A program made the position numbers and the translations under genes. 64,000 nucleotides of DNA from Mycobacterium alsense (GTDB lineage Bacteria; Actinomycetota; Actinomycetes; Mycobacteriales; Mycobacteriaceae), in contig NZ_MVHD01000018.1 of NCBI RefSeq assembly GCF_002086635.1, forward strand, positions 1 to 64,000, in the 5' to 3' direction. The notes beneath the pieces were generated by a model. That model ran no database searches and had not been told where the DNA came from. It saw only the letters and a program-made list of their open reading frames with translations. Shown here in pieces: positions 10,429 to 18,649 of this stretch; the first letter of the stretch is position 1; each line of letters begins with the position of its first letter.

Positions 10429-10941
10429 CTAGACGCGGCGGCGCTCCCGTTCGGCGGCCAGCTCGGCCAGGACGACCTCGCACGCCAGGTTCTGGCCGTA
10501 GCCGCGGCGCGCCAGCATCCCCACCAGCCGGCGGGTCACCCGCGCTTCGTCGTCCAGCGCCTCCCGCCGCAGCTTGGACCGCACCAACTGCTCGGCGCGG
10601 TCGCGCTCGTCGTCGGCGTCGATCCCGGCCAGCGCCGCCGTGATCACGTCGTTGTCCACGCCCTTGGTGTGCAACTCGGCGGCCAGGGCGCGTTTGCTCT
10701 TTCCCGCCCTCGCGCGCCGGGAGGACACCCACTGCTCGGCGAACTCCGCGTCGTCGATCAGGCCGACGGAGGCCAGCCGGTCGAGCACCCTGGCGCGGAC
10801 GTCGTCGGGATAGCCGCGCTTGGACAGCTGACCGGACAGCTCGGCCCGCGTGCGCGCCCTCGCGGTGAGCAGGCGCAGGCACAACGCGCGCGCCTGCTCG
10901 TCGCGGGATGGCTCAGAAGTCGACGGGAGCGGGGAGGACAT
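10429..10941 (-). CDS. recX: RecA regulatory protein RecX
   Basis: A 170-residue, helix-rich protein built of three-helix repeats ([37 protein letters not shown]). RecX caps RecA filaments and inhibits strand exchange and coprotease activity. Its start lies 29 bp inside the 3' end of recA, the conserved mycobacterial arrangement that couples the two genes, so it should be induced with recA after DNA damage. The intein in RecA does not disturb this overlap. Confidence 0.96.
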   Translation of the reverse strand: MSSPLPSTSEPSRDEQARALCLRLLTARARTRAELSGQLSKRGYPDDVRARVLDRLASVGLIDDAEFAEQWVSSRRARAGKSKRALAAELHTKGVDNDVITAALAGIDADDERDRAEQLVRSKLRREALDDEARVTRRLVGMLARRGYGQNLACEVVLAELAAERERRRV

Positions 10942-13054
10942 CGCCGGAGGGGTCGTCGGTCACGACCGCGCCGATGCCGAGCTTTTCCTTGATCTTCTTC
11001 TCGATCTCGTTGGCGACATCGGCGTTTTCCATCAGGAAGTTGCGCACGTTCTCCTTGCCCTGGCCGAGCTGCTCGCCCTCGTAGGTGAACCACGACCCGG
11101 ACTTGCGGATGAAGCCCTGATCCACCCCCATGTCGATCAGCGAGCCCTCGCGGCTGATGCCCTTGCCGTAGAGGATGTCGAACTCGGCCTGCTTGAACGG
11201 CGGCGACACCTTGTTCTTGACGACCTTGACCCGGGTGCGGTTGCCGACCGCGTTGGTGCCATCCTTGAGCGTCTCGATCCGGCGCACGTCCATGCGAACC
11301 GAGGCGTAGAACTTCAAAGCCTTTCCGCCCGTGGTGGTTTCGGGCGAGTTATGGACCATCACTCCGTCAACGAAATAGTTGTGATTGCCCTCGACCTCGA
11401 TGTCGAATCGATTCATGGATCGCGTGTGCGGTTTGACATGCACATCCAGAACGCGGGCCGGCACCAACTGCTGTGTGGGTTCGGTGAACTGAGGCGTTAC
11501 CGTCCCCCGCCCACGGAACCGCCGCAACAGCTTGTAGTCCATGGACGGCGCCATGTAAGGCGCGACCAATTCCTGAAACTTAGCCGTGGCCGCGGTCGAA
11601 AACACCAGGGCCGCCTTGCCGGCTGAGCCGGCGTGCCGCAGCCGCACATCCAAGCCGTGCGTGTCGCGCAGATAGTCGCACACCCGTACGCGGGCGCCTT
11701 CAGTCATGGCCTCGACGCAAATCTCGATGCGCCCGCTGCCACCGGCGGTCCGTTCCTGCAATCCCTTGGAGCGCAAGGTGAAAGAGCCGTCATCCATGTA
11801 CCAAATAGCCAGGGCGAGGGGCGTGAGCGCCTTGAGATACTCCTCAGAAAAGAATTTCTTGCCATCCCCGAGATAAACCGCGCGCTGCAATTCGGCGAGC
11901 TCCGGTAACGGAGTGAAGTCGACAAAGCTCGCGCCCATAGCGTTCTCCCGCACCGCATGCGAAATGTTGCCCATCAACGCGGTCTTCCACTGCAGGTACT
12001 CCACCTGCTTAGCGTCGTGACCCAGCCGGAAACGGACTCCGTTTCGATCGCGCCGATTAGGCGAAAGGTTCCCATCGCCCATCAAAGACCCCAATACCAC
12101 CTGAAACTGCTGGTCGCTGAGTAGATGCGGTTCGGCAGCCAGCACCCGGTCACCGGTGTTGAGGTCACCGGCTTCCGTCCAGCCACCGGGCGTGCGGATC
12201 AGGTGGTTGGGCGTGGCGGCGAACTGCGACTTGCCGTTACCGGTGGACTTTTCGACTGTGAACCGCAAGAACTGCTCGGCAGGACCGTTGTTGAACCAGT
12301 TCACCACCTTGCGGGGCACAATCCGGTCGGACGCGGGGTCGTAAGACAGCACCTCGACATCCATCTTGTTGTTGACGATCTTGCCGATCTTTTCGGTGGA
12401 GCCGTCAGCAAGAGTGACTCGGGTGGAGTAATTCATGCACCCGAACATCACACCGATCTTCTCGCGGAGCTGGTTGATGAAGATCGCCGTGGTGCCCGAG
12501 TTGTTGAGCGCGCCGGTCATTTTCCGCAGCGCCTGGCTCATCAGGCGGGCCTGCAGCCCGACGTGGCTGTCGCCCATCTCGCCTTCGAGTTCCGCGCGCG
12601 GCACCAGGGCCGCCACCGAGTCGATGACCAGGATGTCCAGCGCGCCGGAGCGGATCAGCATGTCGGCGATCTCCAGTGCCTGCTCCCCGGTGTCAGGCTG
12701 ACTGACCAGCAGCGAATCGGTGTCGACGCCGAGTTTCTTGGCGTACTCGGGGTCCAGCGCGTGCTCGGCGTCGATGAACGCCGCGACGCCGCCGGCGGCC
12801 TGGGCGTTGGCCACCGCGTGCAGGGCGACGGTGGTCTTACCCGAGGACTCCGGACCATAGATCTCCACGACCCGGCCGCGCGGCAGGCCGCCGATGCCCA
12901 GGGCCACGTCCAGGGCGATGGATCCGGTCGGGATGACCGAGATCGGCTGACGCATCTCGTCGCCGAGACGCATCACCGATCCTTTGCCGTAGCTCTTTTC
13001 GATCTGGGCCATCGCCAGCTCGAGAGCCTTCTCGCGGTCGGGGGCTTGCGTCAT
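10913..13054 (-). CDS. recA: Recombinase RecA precursor with in-frame intein
   Basis: A 713-residue precursor. Residues 1-205 and 570-713 are the exteins and join to a 349-residue RecA, the usual mycobacterial size. The Walker A motif GPESSGKTT lies at residues 67-75; the [10 protein letters not shown] Walker B strand is at 141-150. RecA forms filaments on single-stranded DNA, catalyses strand exchange and triggers LexA cleavage. The intein (residues 206-569) interrupts [11 protein letters not shown]. The start ATG follows AGGAAGAGG. Two promoter types lie upstream (see 13113-13135 and 13163-13178). recX overlaps the 3' end. If splicing failed, the cell would lack RecA, so splicing is presumably efficient. 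Confidence 0.98.
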   Translation of the reverse strand: MTQAPDREKALELAMAQIEKSYGKGSVMRLGDEMRQPISVIPTGSIALDVALGIGGLPRGRVVEIYGPESSGKTTVALHAVANAQAAGGVAAFIDAEHALDPEYAKKLGVDTDSLLVSQPDTGEQALEIADMLIRSGALDILVIDSVAALVPRAELEGEMGDSHVGLQARLMSQALRKMTGALNNSGTTAIFINQLREKIGVMFGCMNYSTRVTLADGSTEKIGKIVNNKMDVEVLSYDPASDRIVPRKVVNWFNNGPAEQFLRFTVEKSTGNGKSQFAATPNHLIRTPGGWTEAGDLNTGDRVLAAEPHLLSDQQFQVVLGSLMGDGNLSPNRRDRNGVRFRLGHDAKQVEYLQWKTALMGNISHAVRENAMGASFVDFTPLPELAELQRAVYLGDGKKFFSEEYLKALTPLALAIWYMDDGSFTLRSKGLQERTAGGSGRIEICVEAMTEGARVRVCDYLRDTHGLDVRLRHAGSAGKAALVFSTAATAKFQELVAPYMAPSMDYKLLRRFRGRGTVTPQFTEPTQQLVPARVLDVHVKPHTRSMNRFDIEVEGNHNYFVDGVMVHNSPETTTGGKALKFYASVRMDVRRIETLKDGTNAVGNRTRVKVVKNKVSPPFKQAEFDILYGKGISREGSLIDMGVDQGFIRKSGSWFTYEGEQLGQGKENVRNFLMENADVANEIEKKIKEKLGIGAVVTDDPSGDVLPAPVDF
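11348..12439 (-). mobile_element. RecA intein at the b insertion site, with LAGLIDADG homing endonuclease
   Basis: A 364-codon intervening element, residues 206-569 of the precursor. Splicing blocks are complete: Cys206 begins block A ([13 protein letters not shown]), block B has T-x2-H at ATPNHLI (His284), and block G ends VMVHN with His568-Asn569 before the C-extein Ser570. Two LAGLIDADG dodecapeptides carry acidic residues: [10 protein letters not shown] (about 321-330) and [11 protein letters not shown] (about 415-425). Insertion after the glycine of VMFG is the position of the M. leprae RecA intein, not that of M. tuberculosis. Its length is close to the 365 residues remembered for M. 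leprae. The segment is visibly richer in A and T than the flanking exteins, consistent with horizontal spread. Confidence 0.96.
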
Positions 13055-13112
13055 GGTGCCTCTTCCTATCGTCGGTGTGTTCTTCTGACCGGTATTGGTC
13101 GGTTGGCCGTGA

Positions 13113-13135
13113 CCCTAGGGAAGGCCACCGACAAG
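13113..13135 (-). promoter_or_regulatory. RecA-NDp (PafBC-type) promoter of recA
   Basis: On the minus strand the sequence reads TTGTCGGTG-N8-TAGGGT. This matches the LexA-independent RecA-NDp promoter class of mycobacterial DNA-damage genes (TTGTCRGTG-N8-TANNNT), which PafBC activates. The -10 element ends about 58 bp from the recA ATG. Confidence 0.8.
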
Positions 13136-13162
13136 TTGGTCTCCGAACGCTCCCCACACTAG

Positions 13163-13178
13163 CCGAACATCTGTTCGA
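13163..13178. promoter_or_regulatory. SOS (LexA) box upstream of recA
   Basis: CCGAAC-ATCT-GTTCGA matches the mycobacterial LexA operator TCGAAC-N4-GTTCGA with one mismatch. A TAGTGT -10-like hexamer on the minus strand (13156-13161) directly follows, giving the LexA-controlled recA promoter. The box also lies upstream of the divergent 2Fe-2S gene and could influence it. Confidence 0.85.
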
Positions 13179-13334
13179 TTCAAGCGGACACGCCGGGCGG
13201 GGCGGGGCGTGTGGCAACATCTGCTACCGAAAGGCGCCGACGGGGTTTGCACGAGCTGAGGGCCAGCCATTCACCGTCGGCGCTTCCTCACGAGACCGGG
13301 GCGGATTCCCCTGACGAGGATTGGTAGCCAGCGG

Positions 13335-14018
13335 ATGGACATCTCGCATGCGCTGGCCGAAACCTCCTCCTACAAAGGGTTTTTCGCGCTCACCGTGGGT
13401 GGTGACGCGGCGGGATGGCATCCCGTCGGGCAGTCCTACGCCGACGGCTGCGCCGACCTGATCGATGCCACCGCCCGCCGCTACGCCACGCCGGATCTGC
13501 GGATCGCGGCCTCCCTGGTCCACCTCGGCCACGCCACCCGGCTGTGGTCACCGGTGCTCGCCTGCGCCCTGGGCCACGGCGTCGTCCCCGATCTGCGCCG
13601 CCTGCAGCGAGCGGACGACGGGGCGCAGCTCCGGATCCCCGAACCCGTCGGGGCCCCCGTCGGCTCCCCCTCGACGGACGTGCTCTACCGCATCGTCGTG
13701 CACGAACACCTGGAGCCGCTGGCCGCCGGCCTGCGAATGAAGCTGGCGCCCGGGTTGTTGGCCGGCAACGTCGCGTCCGCCCTCGTCGGGGCGGCCCGGG
13801 CCCTGCTCGACGCGCGGCCCGACCTGCGCGGCCCGGTCGTTGCCGCCGCGGGCGCGCTGCTGGACACCGGCATGCTGGCCGGATCCGGTGTGCTCGAGGG
13901 CCCACGGCTGGGCTTTCGGCGGCGCAGTTGCTGCCTGCTCTACCGCGTCCCGGGGATGTCCGTCTGCGGGGATTGCGTGTTTCGTCGGGCGCCGCGCTCG
14001 AGCGGGGATCGACTGTGA
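13335..14018 (+). CDS. FhuF-type (2Fe-2S)-binding ferric reductase-like protein
   Basis: 227 residues, transcribed divergently from recA. The C-terminus has the FhuF-type cluster motif C-C-x10-C-x2-C (Cys199, Cys200, Cys211, Cys214), followed by a short basic tail. The body is alanine- and leucine-rich with no signal peptide or membrane helix. FhuF proteins reduce ferric siderophore complexes in the cytoplasm, so a role in iron release from mycobactin-type siderophores is possible but inferred. I do not recall a gene here in M. tuberculosis. The ATG at 13335 follows GAGGA at a rather long spacing. Its stop codon lies in the first unit of a 20-bp direct repeat. Confidence 0.8.
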   Translation: MDISHALAETSSYKGFFALTVGGDAAGWHPVGQSYADGCADLIDATARRYATPDLRIAASLVHLGHATRLWSPVLACALGHGVVPDLRRLQRADDGAQLRIPEPVGAPVGSPSTDVLYRIVVHEHLEPLAAGLRMKLAPGLLAGNVASALVGAARALLDARPDLRGPVVAAAGALLDTGMLAGSGVLEGPRLGFRRRSCCLLYRVPGMSVCGDCVFRRAPRSSGDRL

Positions 14019-14032
14019 AGCCTGGGCTTTGG

Positions 14033-14086
14033 GTGTGAAGCCTGGGCGGGAAAAACGCCGCCCGAAATCCCGCCCTGGGTTCACAC
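14033..14086. terminator. Hairpin between convergent genes, bidirectional terminator candidate
   Basis: Two 19-bp arms (14033-14051 and 14068-14086) pair at 17 of 19 positions around a 16-nt loop. The arms begin GTGTGAA and end TTCACAC with GGGCGGGA/TCCCGCCC cores. The location between the stops of the 2Fe-2S gene and the convergent DUF3046 gene fits a two-way terminator; there is no T-tract. The left arm is also part of a direct repeat, with GTGAAGCCTGGGC at 14015-14027 and 14035-14047. Confidence 0.6.
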
Positions 14087-14135
14087 GCAATGCCGTCAGT
14101 TCCCACTCAATGCGGCAACGCAGACCGGAAAGACC

Positions 14136-14342
14136 TCACCACTGGTCGCGCGGCACGTCGAAGTCGGCGCACAGCGCGCGCCACACGTCGCGCGGCTCGA
14201 TGCCGTCCTCGATCGCCTGCGCGGCGGTCTTGCCGCCGAAACCGGTCAACACGTGATCCACCAACACCGACGCGCCATACGCCGCGCCGAATCGCAAGAC
14301 CACCCGCTCGTTGAATTCCGTCAGCCGCACGTCAGCCAACAT
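14136..14342 (-). CDS. DUF3046 protein, Rv2738c-like
   Basis: 68 residues starting MLADVRLTEFNERVVLRF, the same length as Rv2738c, which also neighbours recA. The family signature is visible: F.ER....FG..YA.....DHVL..L....A..A...G..PR.VW..LC..FDVP...W. A 15-residue longer frame exists but the family length favours this start. Small and cytoplasmic, function unknown. It follows the glycosyltransferase gene by 10 bp in the same direction. Confidence 0.88.
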   Translation of the reverse strand: MLADVRLTEFNERVVLRFGAAYGASVLVDHVLTGFGGKTAAQAIEDGIEPRDVWRALCADFDVPRDQW

Positions 14343-14352
14343 ACCGAGGCGC

Positions 14353-15519
14353 TCACCCCGCCAGCGCCAGCGCTTCGTGGCACACACCGACAGGGTCGGC
14401 GACGTCGGCGGTGCCGGCGGCGGCCAGGCGCGCGGCGAGCAGATAGCCGGGCGACGACAGCACGTCGTTCACCGCCGCCACGAGGGCGTCGGCGGTCAGC
14501 GGCCGGATCAGCCGGCCGCTCCCCTGGCGCGCCACCCGGTTGGCCATCTCCCACTGGTCCCCGCCGCCGGGGACCATAACCAGCGGCACCCCGGCCAGCA
14601 GCGTCTTGGCCACCATGCCGTGGCCCCCGCCGCAGATCACCACGTCGGCGTGGGTCAGCAACTCCGACTGACGCCCCAGCCCGGCCACCGCGTACGGCGG
14701 CAACGCCAACTCGGCCCCGCCCAGCCGCGAGACCGCCAGGCGCGAACCCGCCGGCAGCGTCTCCCCGGGTATCAGACACTCGAGCGCGACCTCGGCCAGC
14801 CCCGCGGTGCCCGTCAGCGCGGTCGATGGCGCGATCACCACGACCGGCCCGGCGCCGGGCGGGATCTCGAGGACCCGATCGGTGGGCTCGAAGTGCAACG
14901 GTCCGACGACGACGGCCTCGTCGGGCCAGTCCGGCCGGGGAACCTCCAGCGCGGGCAGCGTGGCGATCAACCGGCGCAGCGGCCCGGCGTCGACGGCCGG
15001 CAGCCCGATCTCCAGCCGGGCCGCCCCGCGCTGCTTGATGCCGGCCCGCCAGGACCGCGCCGTCAGCGCCCGCATCGTGGCGTCGCGCAGCCGGCCGCGG
15101 ACGCCGGTGCCCGGCGCCAGCCCGCTGCCGATCGGCGGCAGCCCCTTGGACGGCAGGTACAGCGGATGCGGGTTGAGCTCGATCCACGGGATCCCCAACA
15201 GCTCGGCGGCCATGCCGCCGCCGGCGGTGATGACGTCGGACACCACCAAATCAGGCGCCAGGTCGCGCAGCGCGGGCACGTTGAGCACCGCCATGCGCGC
15301 CGCGCGCCGGTGGATCCGGGCCCCGGCGTCGACGTCCCCATCGGTGGCCGCGAGCCCGTCCAACTCGACGGCGTCGACGCCCGCGGCGCGGGCCGCGCCG
15401 GTCCACTCCTCGCCGGTGAACAGGACGGGCTCGTCGCCCGCCTCGCCGAACCGTTGGCACAGCGCGATCGCGGGGAACGAGTGCCCGGGATCCGGCCCGG
15501 CGACCACGGCGACACGCAT
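14353..15519 (-). CDS. UGT/MGT-type glycosyltransferase, Rv2739c-like
   Basis: 388 residues from the ATG at 15517-15519 (MRVAVVAGPDPGHSFPAIAL), matching the length of Rv2739c; a 41-residue upstream extension is probably not translated. It is a GT-B fold enzyme: the N-terminal domain has the GPDPGHSFP acceptor loop, and the C-terminal domain has THADVVICGGGHGMVAKTLLAGVPLVMVPGGGDQ, the nucleotide-sugar binding signature of GT1 enzymes. It would glycosylate a lipid or small molecule; the acceptor is unknown. It is divergent from ephG. Confidence 0.9.
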   Translation of the reverse strand: MRVAVVAGPDPGHSFPAIALCQRFGEAGDEPVLFTGEEWTGAARAAGVDAVELDGLAATDGDVDAGARIHRRAARMAVLNVPALRDLAPDLVVSDVITAGGGMAAELLGIPWIELNPHPLYLPSKGLPPIGSGLAPGTGVRGRLRDATMRALTARSWRAGIKQRGAARLEIGLPAVDAGPLRRLIATLPALEVPRPDWPDEAVVVGPLHFEPTDRVLEIPPGAGPVVVIAPSTALTGTAGLAEVALECLIPGETLPAGSRLAVSRLGGAELALPPYAVAGLGRQSELLTHADVVICGGGHGMVAKTLLAGVPLVMVPGGGDQWEMANRVARQGSGRLIRPLTADALVAAVNDVLSSPGYLLAARLAAAGTADVADPVGVCHEALALAG

Positions 15520-15583
15520 CGGCCCTACCCTGCCACAGAGCCGGCGCGTCACCCACCGCCGCGTTTCGCCTACGCTGGCAGCC

Positions 15584-16015
15584 ATGACCGAGCTGACTGG
15601 AACAGGCGTGGCGAACACCCGCACGGTCGAAGGTTTCCTCAACGCCCTGCAGGATCAGGACTTCGACACCGTCGACGGCTTACTCGACGACGACCTCGTC
15701 TACGAGAACGTCGGCCTGTCCAGGATCCGCGGCGGGCGCCGCACGGCCAAAATGCTTCGGAGCATGCAAGGGCGCATCGGTTTCGAGGTCAAGATTCACC
15801 GCATCGCCGCCGACGGCGCCGCGGTGCTCACCGAGCGCACCGATGCACTGATCTTCGGGCCGCTGCGGATACAATTCTGGGCCTGTGGAATCTTCGAGGT
15901 GCACGGCGGGCGGATTACTTTGTGGCGCGATTACGTTGACGTTTACGACATGTTCAAGGGGCTGGCGCGCGGTTTGGCCGGGCTGGTGGTCCCGTCACTG
16001 AAAGCGACGCTATAG
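15584..16015 (+). CDS. ephG: Limonene-1,2-epoxide hydrolase-like protein EphG
   Basis: 143 residues, a SnoaL-like cone-fold epoxide hydrolase orthologous by position to Rv2740. The catalytic Asp-Arg-Asp set is present: the RTDALIFG segment supplies Arg and Asp, and WRDYVDVYD the second Asp. The family hydrolyses epoxides of lipids or sterols without a covalent intermediate. The C-terminus is more hydrophobic than usual (LARGLAGLVV). It is 2 bp from the next gene, so the two are likely co-transcribed. Confidence 0.9.
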   Translation: MTELTGTGVANTRTVEGFLNALQDQDFDTVDGLLDDDLVYENVGLSRIRGGRRTAKMLRSMQGRIGFEVKIHRIAADGAAVLTERTDALIFGPLRIQFWACGIFEVHGGRITLWRDYVDVYDMFKGLARGLAGLVVPSLKATL

Positions 16016-16017
16016 CA

Positions 16018-16416
16018 ATGAGCGGCAATACATCCCGGGCGAAACCCAACGCCTGGCAGTTCGTGCGGTATTGCGCCGGGGCGCGGCTGCCCGACTCGAT
16101 GCGCGAGTGGGTGCGCAACGACCTGGCCGGCAAGGGCGCCACCCGGCGAATGATGATGCGGGTCGCGGTGCCGGCCGTGCTGGTGCTGGCGCCGTTCTGG
16201 TTGATCCCGACCACGCTGGATGTCCACCTGAGCATGACGCTGCCGATCCTCATCCCGTTCGTCTACTTCTCGCACGCGCTGAACAAGGTGTGGCGCCGCC
16301 ACATGCTGGCGGTGCACGGCCTGGACCCCGAACTCGTCGACGAGCGCGCCCGCGAGCGTGACGCCCACATCCACCGCGCCTACATCGAGCGCTACGGCCC
16401 GCGGCCGGAGAATTAA
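16018..16416 (+). CDS. DUF5313 family membrane protein
   Basis: 132 residues. A soluble N-terminal part (RAKPNAWQFVRYCAGARLPDSM) leads into two adjacent hydrophobic helices (about residues 48-85), then a charged C-terminal tail. The reading frame follows ephG by 2 bp and overlaps the 3' end of convergent pspM by 4 bp. It occupies the place where M. tuberculosis annotation has Rv2742c (PspN) on the opposite strand. Function is unknown; the location suggests an envelope-stress connection. Confidence 0.87.
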   Translation: MSGNTSRAKPNAWQFVRYCAGARLPDSMREWVRNDLAGKGATRRMMMRVAVPAVLVLAPFWLIPTTLDVHLSMTLPILIPFVYFSHALNKVWRRHMLAVHGLDPELVDERARERDAHIHRAYIERYGPRPEN

Positions 16417-17231
16417 CCCCGGGGCAGCCCGCCCAATTCGTCGAACGCCTGCGCCCAGCCCAGCAGGCGATCGGTCGCGTCGACCAGCTCGCTGCGGTAG
16501 CGCTGCTGGGCCGCGGCCAAACCGGCCTCGGAGTCACCGTTCGCGGAGGACACCAATTGCGCTGCGGCGGTGACCATTTCGTTGTACTGACGCACGCCAG
16601 CGCTCAGCTGCGCGGTGAACGCGTTGATGGTGGGCACCAGATACGACCGCGACGACTCCGAATGCTGCGCGGCCCGCTCCATCGACACCACCTCGGTGGC
16701 GGTGGCCGCCATCGCCGCCGAGGTCTTGCGGGCCGCGGCGGTCAGGTCCTCGATTTCGCCCGCCGGCAGCATCGCGCCCCGCTCGATCACGCCCAGCAGC
16801 GAAAAGAACCCGCGCTCCGACGCGCCCAGCGCGTACATCGCGGGCCGGGCGGCCGAACCGGGCGGCGGCAGGCGCCGCGCGGCGGCCGGCCGCGGCGCCG
16901 GCAGCGGCTCCGCGCGCAGCCAGCGGTAGCGAAGCATCAGCAGCGTCGCCGGGATCGCCAGCACGACCGCGACGGCGCCGGTGATCTCCAGCAGCAGGGC
17001 GAACCAGCCCCACGCCGCGAGCACCCCGGTCACCGCGATCCAAAACAGGCAACCGAAGCTGAATATCAGCCCCCACCGCAGCGCCCGGCGGCGGCGGCGC
17101 AGCAGCCGGGCCCGCGGATCGGCGGCGGCGCTGATCTTCTGGGCCACCAGGTCGGAAACGTCGGCGGCGGTGTCCAATCCCCGCTGCACCAACGCGCGCC
17201 ACGCCCCGCGCTGGGTCGCTTTCACCGCCAT
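16413..17231 (-). CDS. pspM: Phage-shock envelope stress protein PspM (Rv2743c-like)
   Basis: 272 residues. A basic, arginine-rich N-terminal region precedes two closely spaced transmembrane helices (about residues 52-100), then a long helical C-terminal part (SLLGVIERGAMLPAGEIEDLTAAARK) probably forming a coiled coil. It lies 18 bp downstream of pspA, as in M. tuberculosis clgR-pspA-Rv2743c, where the membrane protein Rv2743c works with PspA in envelope preservation. Confidence 0.9.
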   Translation of the reverse strand: MAVKATQRGAWRALVQRGLDTAADVSDLVAQKISAAADPRARLLRRRRRALRWGLIFSFGCLFWIAVTGVLAAWGWFALLLEITGAVAVVLAIPATLLMLRYRWLRAEPLPAPRPAAARRLPPPGSAARPAMYALGASERGFFSLLGVIERGAMLPAGEIEDLTAAARKTSAAMAATATEVVSMERAAQHSESSRSYLVPTINAFTAQLSAGVRQYNEMVTAAAQLVSSANGDSEAGLAAAQQRYRSELVDATDRLLGWAQAFDELGGLPRG

Positions 17232-17249
17232 CTCACGCCGCCCGGCGCG

Positions 17250-18074
17250 TCACTGACCAAAGGGCTTCTCGGCGACTTGACCACCGGCGGGCTCGGCGGG
17301 CGCGGGGGTGGCCGGCGCGGCTTCGGCGGCCGTCCCGCCCGCCGGCAGGGCCTCGCCACGCATCGACGCACGGATCTGCTCCAGCCGCGAATGGCCGGCC
17401 ATCTGGATGCCGGCCTGCTCGACCTCGAGCATGCGGCCCTGCACGGAGCCCTTGGCGAGTTCGGCGGCGCCGACCGCGTTGGCGTAGCGGCGCTCGATCT
17501 TGTCGCGGACCTCGTCGAGGTTGGGGGTGGTGCCCGGGGCGGCGATCTCGCTCATCGACCGCAGCGACGCGCTGACCTGTTCCTGCATCTTCGCCTGCTC
17601 GAGCTGGCTGAGCAGCTTGGTGCGCTCGGCGATCTTCTGCTGCAACACCATCGAGTTCTGTTCGACGGCCTTCTTCGCCTGGCCCGCGGCGGACAGCGCC
17701 TGGTCGTGCAGGGCCTTGAGGTCTTCGACGCTCTGCTCGGCGGTCACCAGCTGCGCCGCGAACGCCTCGGCGGCGTTGTTGTACTCGGTGGCCTTGACGG
17801 CGTCCCCGGCGGCGGTGGCCTGGTCGGCCAGTGTGAGCGCCTGACGCACGTTGACTTGCAGCTTCTCGATGTCCGCGAGTTGCCGGTTGAGCCGCATCTC
17901 GAGCTGGCGCTGGTTGCCGATCACCTGCGCCGCCTGTTGGGTCAGCGCCTGGTGCTGGCGCTGCGCTTCCTCGATGGCCTGCTGGATCTGCACTTTCGGG
18001 TCGGCGTGCTCGTCAATCTTGGCGTTGAACAGCGCCATGAGGTATTTCCACGCTTTGACGAACGGATTGGCCAT
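17250..18074 (-). CDS. pspA: Phage-shock protein PspA / 35-kDa antigen
   Basis: 274 residues, PspA/IM30/ESCRT-III family. Almost all is heptad-rich helix from about residue 20 to 225, preceded by an amphipathic N-terminal helix ([15 protein letters not shown]) that would bind stressed membrane, and followed by an Ala/Pro-rich tail. PspA oligomerises on the inner membrane to limit proton leakage and in M. tuberculosis interacts with ClgR. It is encoded between clgR and pspM. Its 5' region contains two tandem CTGGGTCCAG decamers. Confidence 0.95.
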   Translation of the reverse strand: MANPFVKAWKYLMALFNAKIDEHADPKVQIQQAIEEAQRQHQALTQQAAQVIGNQRQLEMRLNRQLADIEKLQVNVRQALTLADQATAAGDAVKATEYNNAAEAFAAQLVTAEQSVEDLKALHDQALSAAGQAKKAVEQNSMVLQQKIAERTKLLSQLEQAKMQEQVSASLRSMSEIAAPGTTPNLDEVRDKIERRYANAVGAAELAKGSVQGRMLEVEQAGIQMAGHSRLEQIRASMRGEALPAGGTAAEAAPATPAPAEPAGGQVAEKPFGQ

Positions 18075-18108
18075 CGGTCAGCTCCACCTTCGCTTCCGGT
18101 CTACCGGG

Positions 18109-18132
18109 CTGGGTCCAGCTGGGTCCAGCTGG
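18109..18132. repeat. Tandem decamer in the clgR-pspA gap
   Basis: CTGGGTCCAG occurs twice in tandem (18109-18118 and 18119-18128), followed by CTGG. Each unit is itself a CTGG-N2-CCAG dyad, so the stretch is a row of small palindromes 35 bp upstream of pspA. It could be an operator or an RNA structure; no known motif was recognised. Confidence 0.55.
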
Positions 18133-18206
18133 TATCGCCCTGTCGCTCAATTTAACGGGTCGGCGCCGATCGCCCCACCCTTGCGGCCGGAACAGCGCCG
18201 GAACGG

Positions 18207-18533
18207 TCAGGCCACGGCCAGCGACACGACGGGCGGGATGACGACCTTCGTGGCGGGGTCGATGGCGGGCCCGCTCGCCTCGCCGTGCGCGGTGCGTTCC
18301 GCGCTCGCCATGCGCTCGCCGGCGCCGGTCAGGACCGTCGACAGTGGCATGTCCAGGGCGTCGCAAATGGCGTTGAGCAGCTCGCTGGAGGGCTCCTTGC
18401 GCCCGCGCTCGACCTCCGACAGATACCCGAGGCTCACCCGCGCCGAGTCCGATACCTCGCGCAGCGTCCTGCCCTGTGACGTCCGGGCCCGACGCAACAC
18501 GTCCCCGATGACCTCGCGCATCAATGGCGGCAT
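18207..18533 (-). CDS. clgR: Transcriptional regulator ClgR
   Basis: 108 residues, XRE-type helix-turn-helix (about residues 10-70: [37 protein letters not shown]). ClgR activates clp protease genes and pspA in mycobacteria and is itself a Clp substrate; the hydrophobic C-terminus ending VVSLAVA is the likely degradation signal. The start ATG at 18531-18533 follows GGAGAG; a longer open frame upstream is non-coding. A SigE-type promoter lies about 90 bp upstream. It is the first gene of the envelope-stress operon clgR-pspA-pspM. Confidence 0.93.
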   Translation of the reverse strand: MPPLMREVIGDVLRRARTSQGRTLREVSDSARVSLGYLSEVERGRKEPSSELLNAICDALDMPLSTVLTGAGERMASAERTAHGEASGPAIDPATKVVIPPVVSLAVA

Positions 18534-18620
18534 CCTGCTCTCCTTCGTCCAGCCCTGCCCCACACTCGACTCCTCACTGACAAGCCGCTCCGGCCGCTCC
18601 GGCAGGCGCTCATAACGCAC

Positions 18621-18646
18621 AACGCCGCGGGCCTCGGCCTGGTTCC
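18621..18646 (-). promoter_or_regulatory. SigE-type promoter of clgR
   Basis: On the minus strand GGAACC-N16-CGTT matches the mycobacterial SigE consensus (GGAAC, 15-16 bp, CGTT). It lies between pgsA3 and clgR. SigE control of clgR is known in M. tuberculosis, so this element supports surface-stress induction of the clgR-pspA-pspM operon here. Confidence 0.75.
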
Positions 18647-18649
18647 CGC

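Noticed and set aside
15943-16374. Minus-strand frame at the expected PspN position
   Set aside because: The predicted protein is His/Arg/Gln-rich with no membrane helices, and the plus-strand frame in the same place encodes a convincing DUF5313 membrane protein with good codon usage and tight operon spacing.
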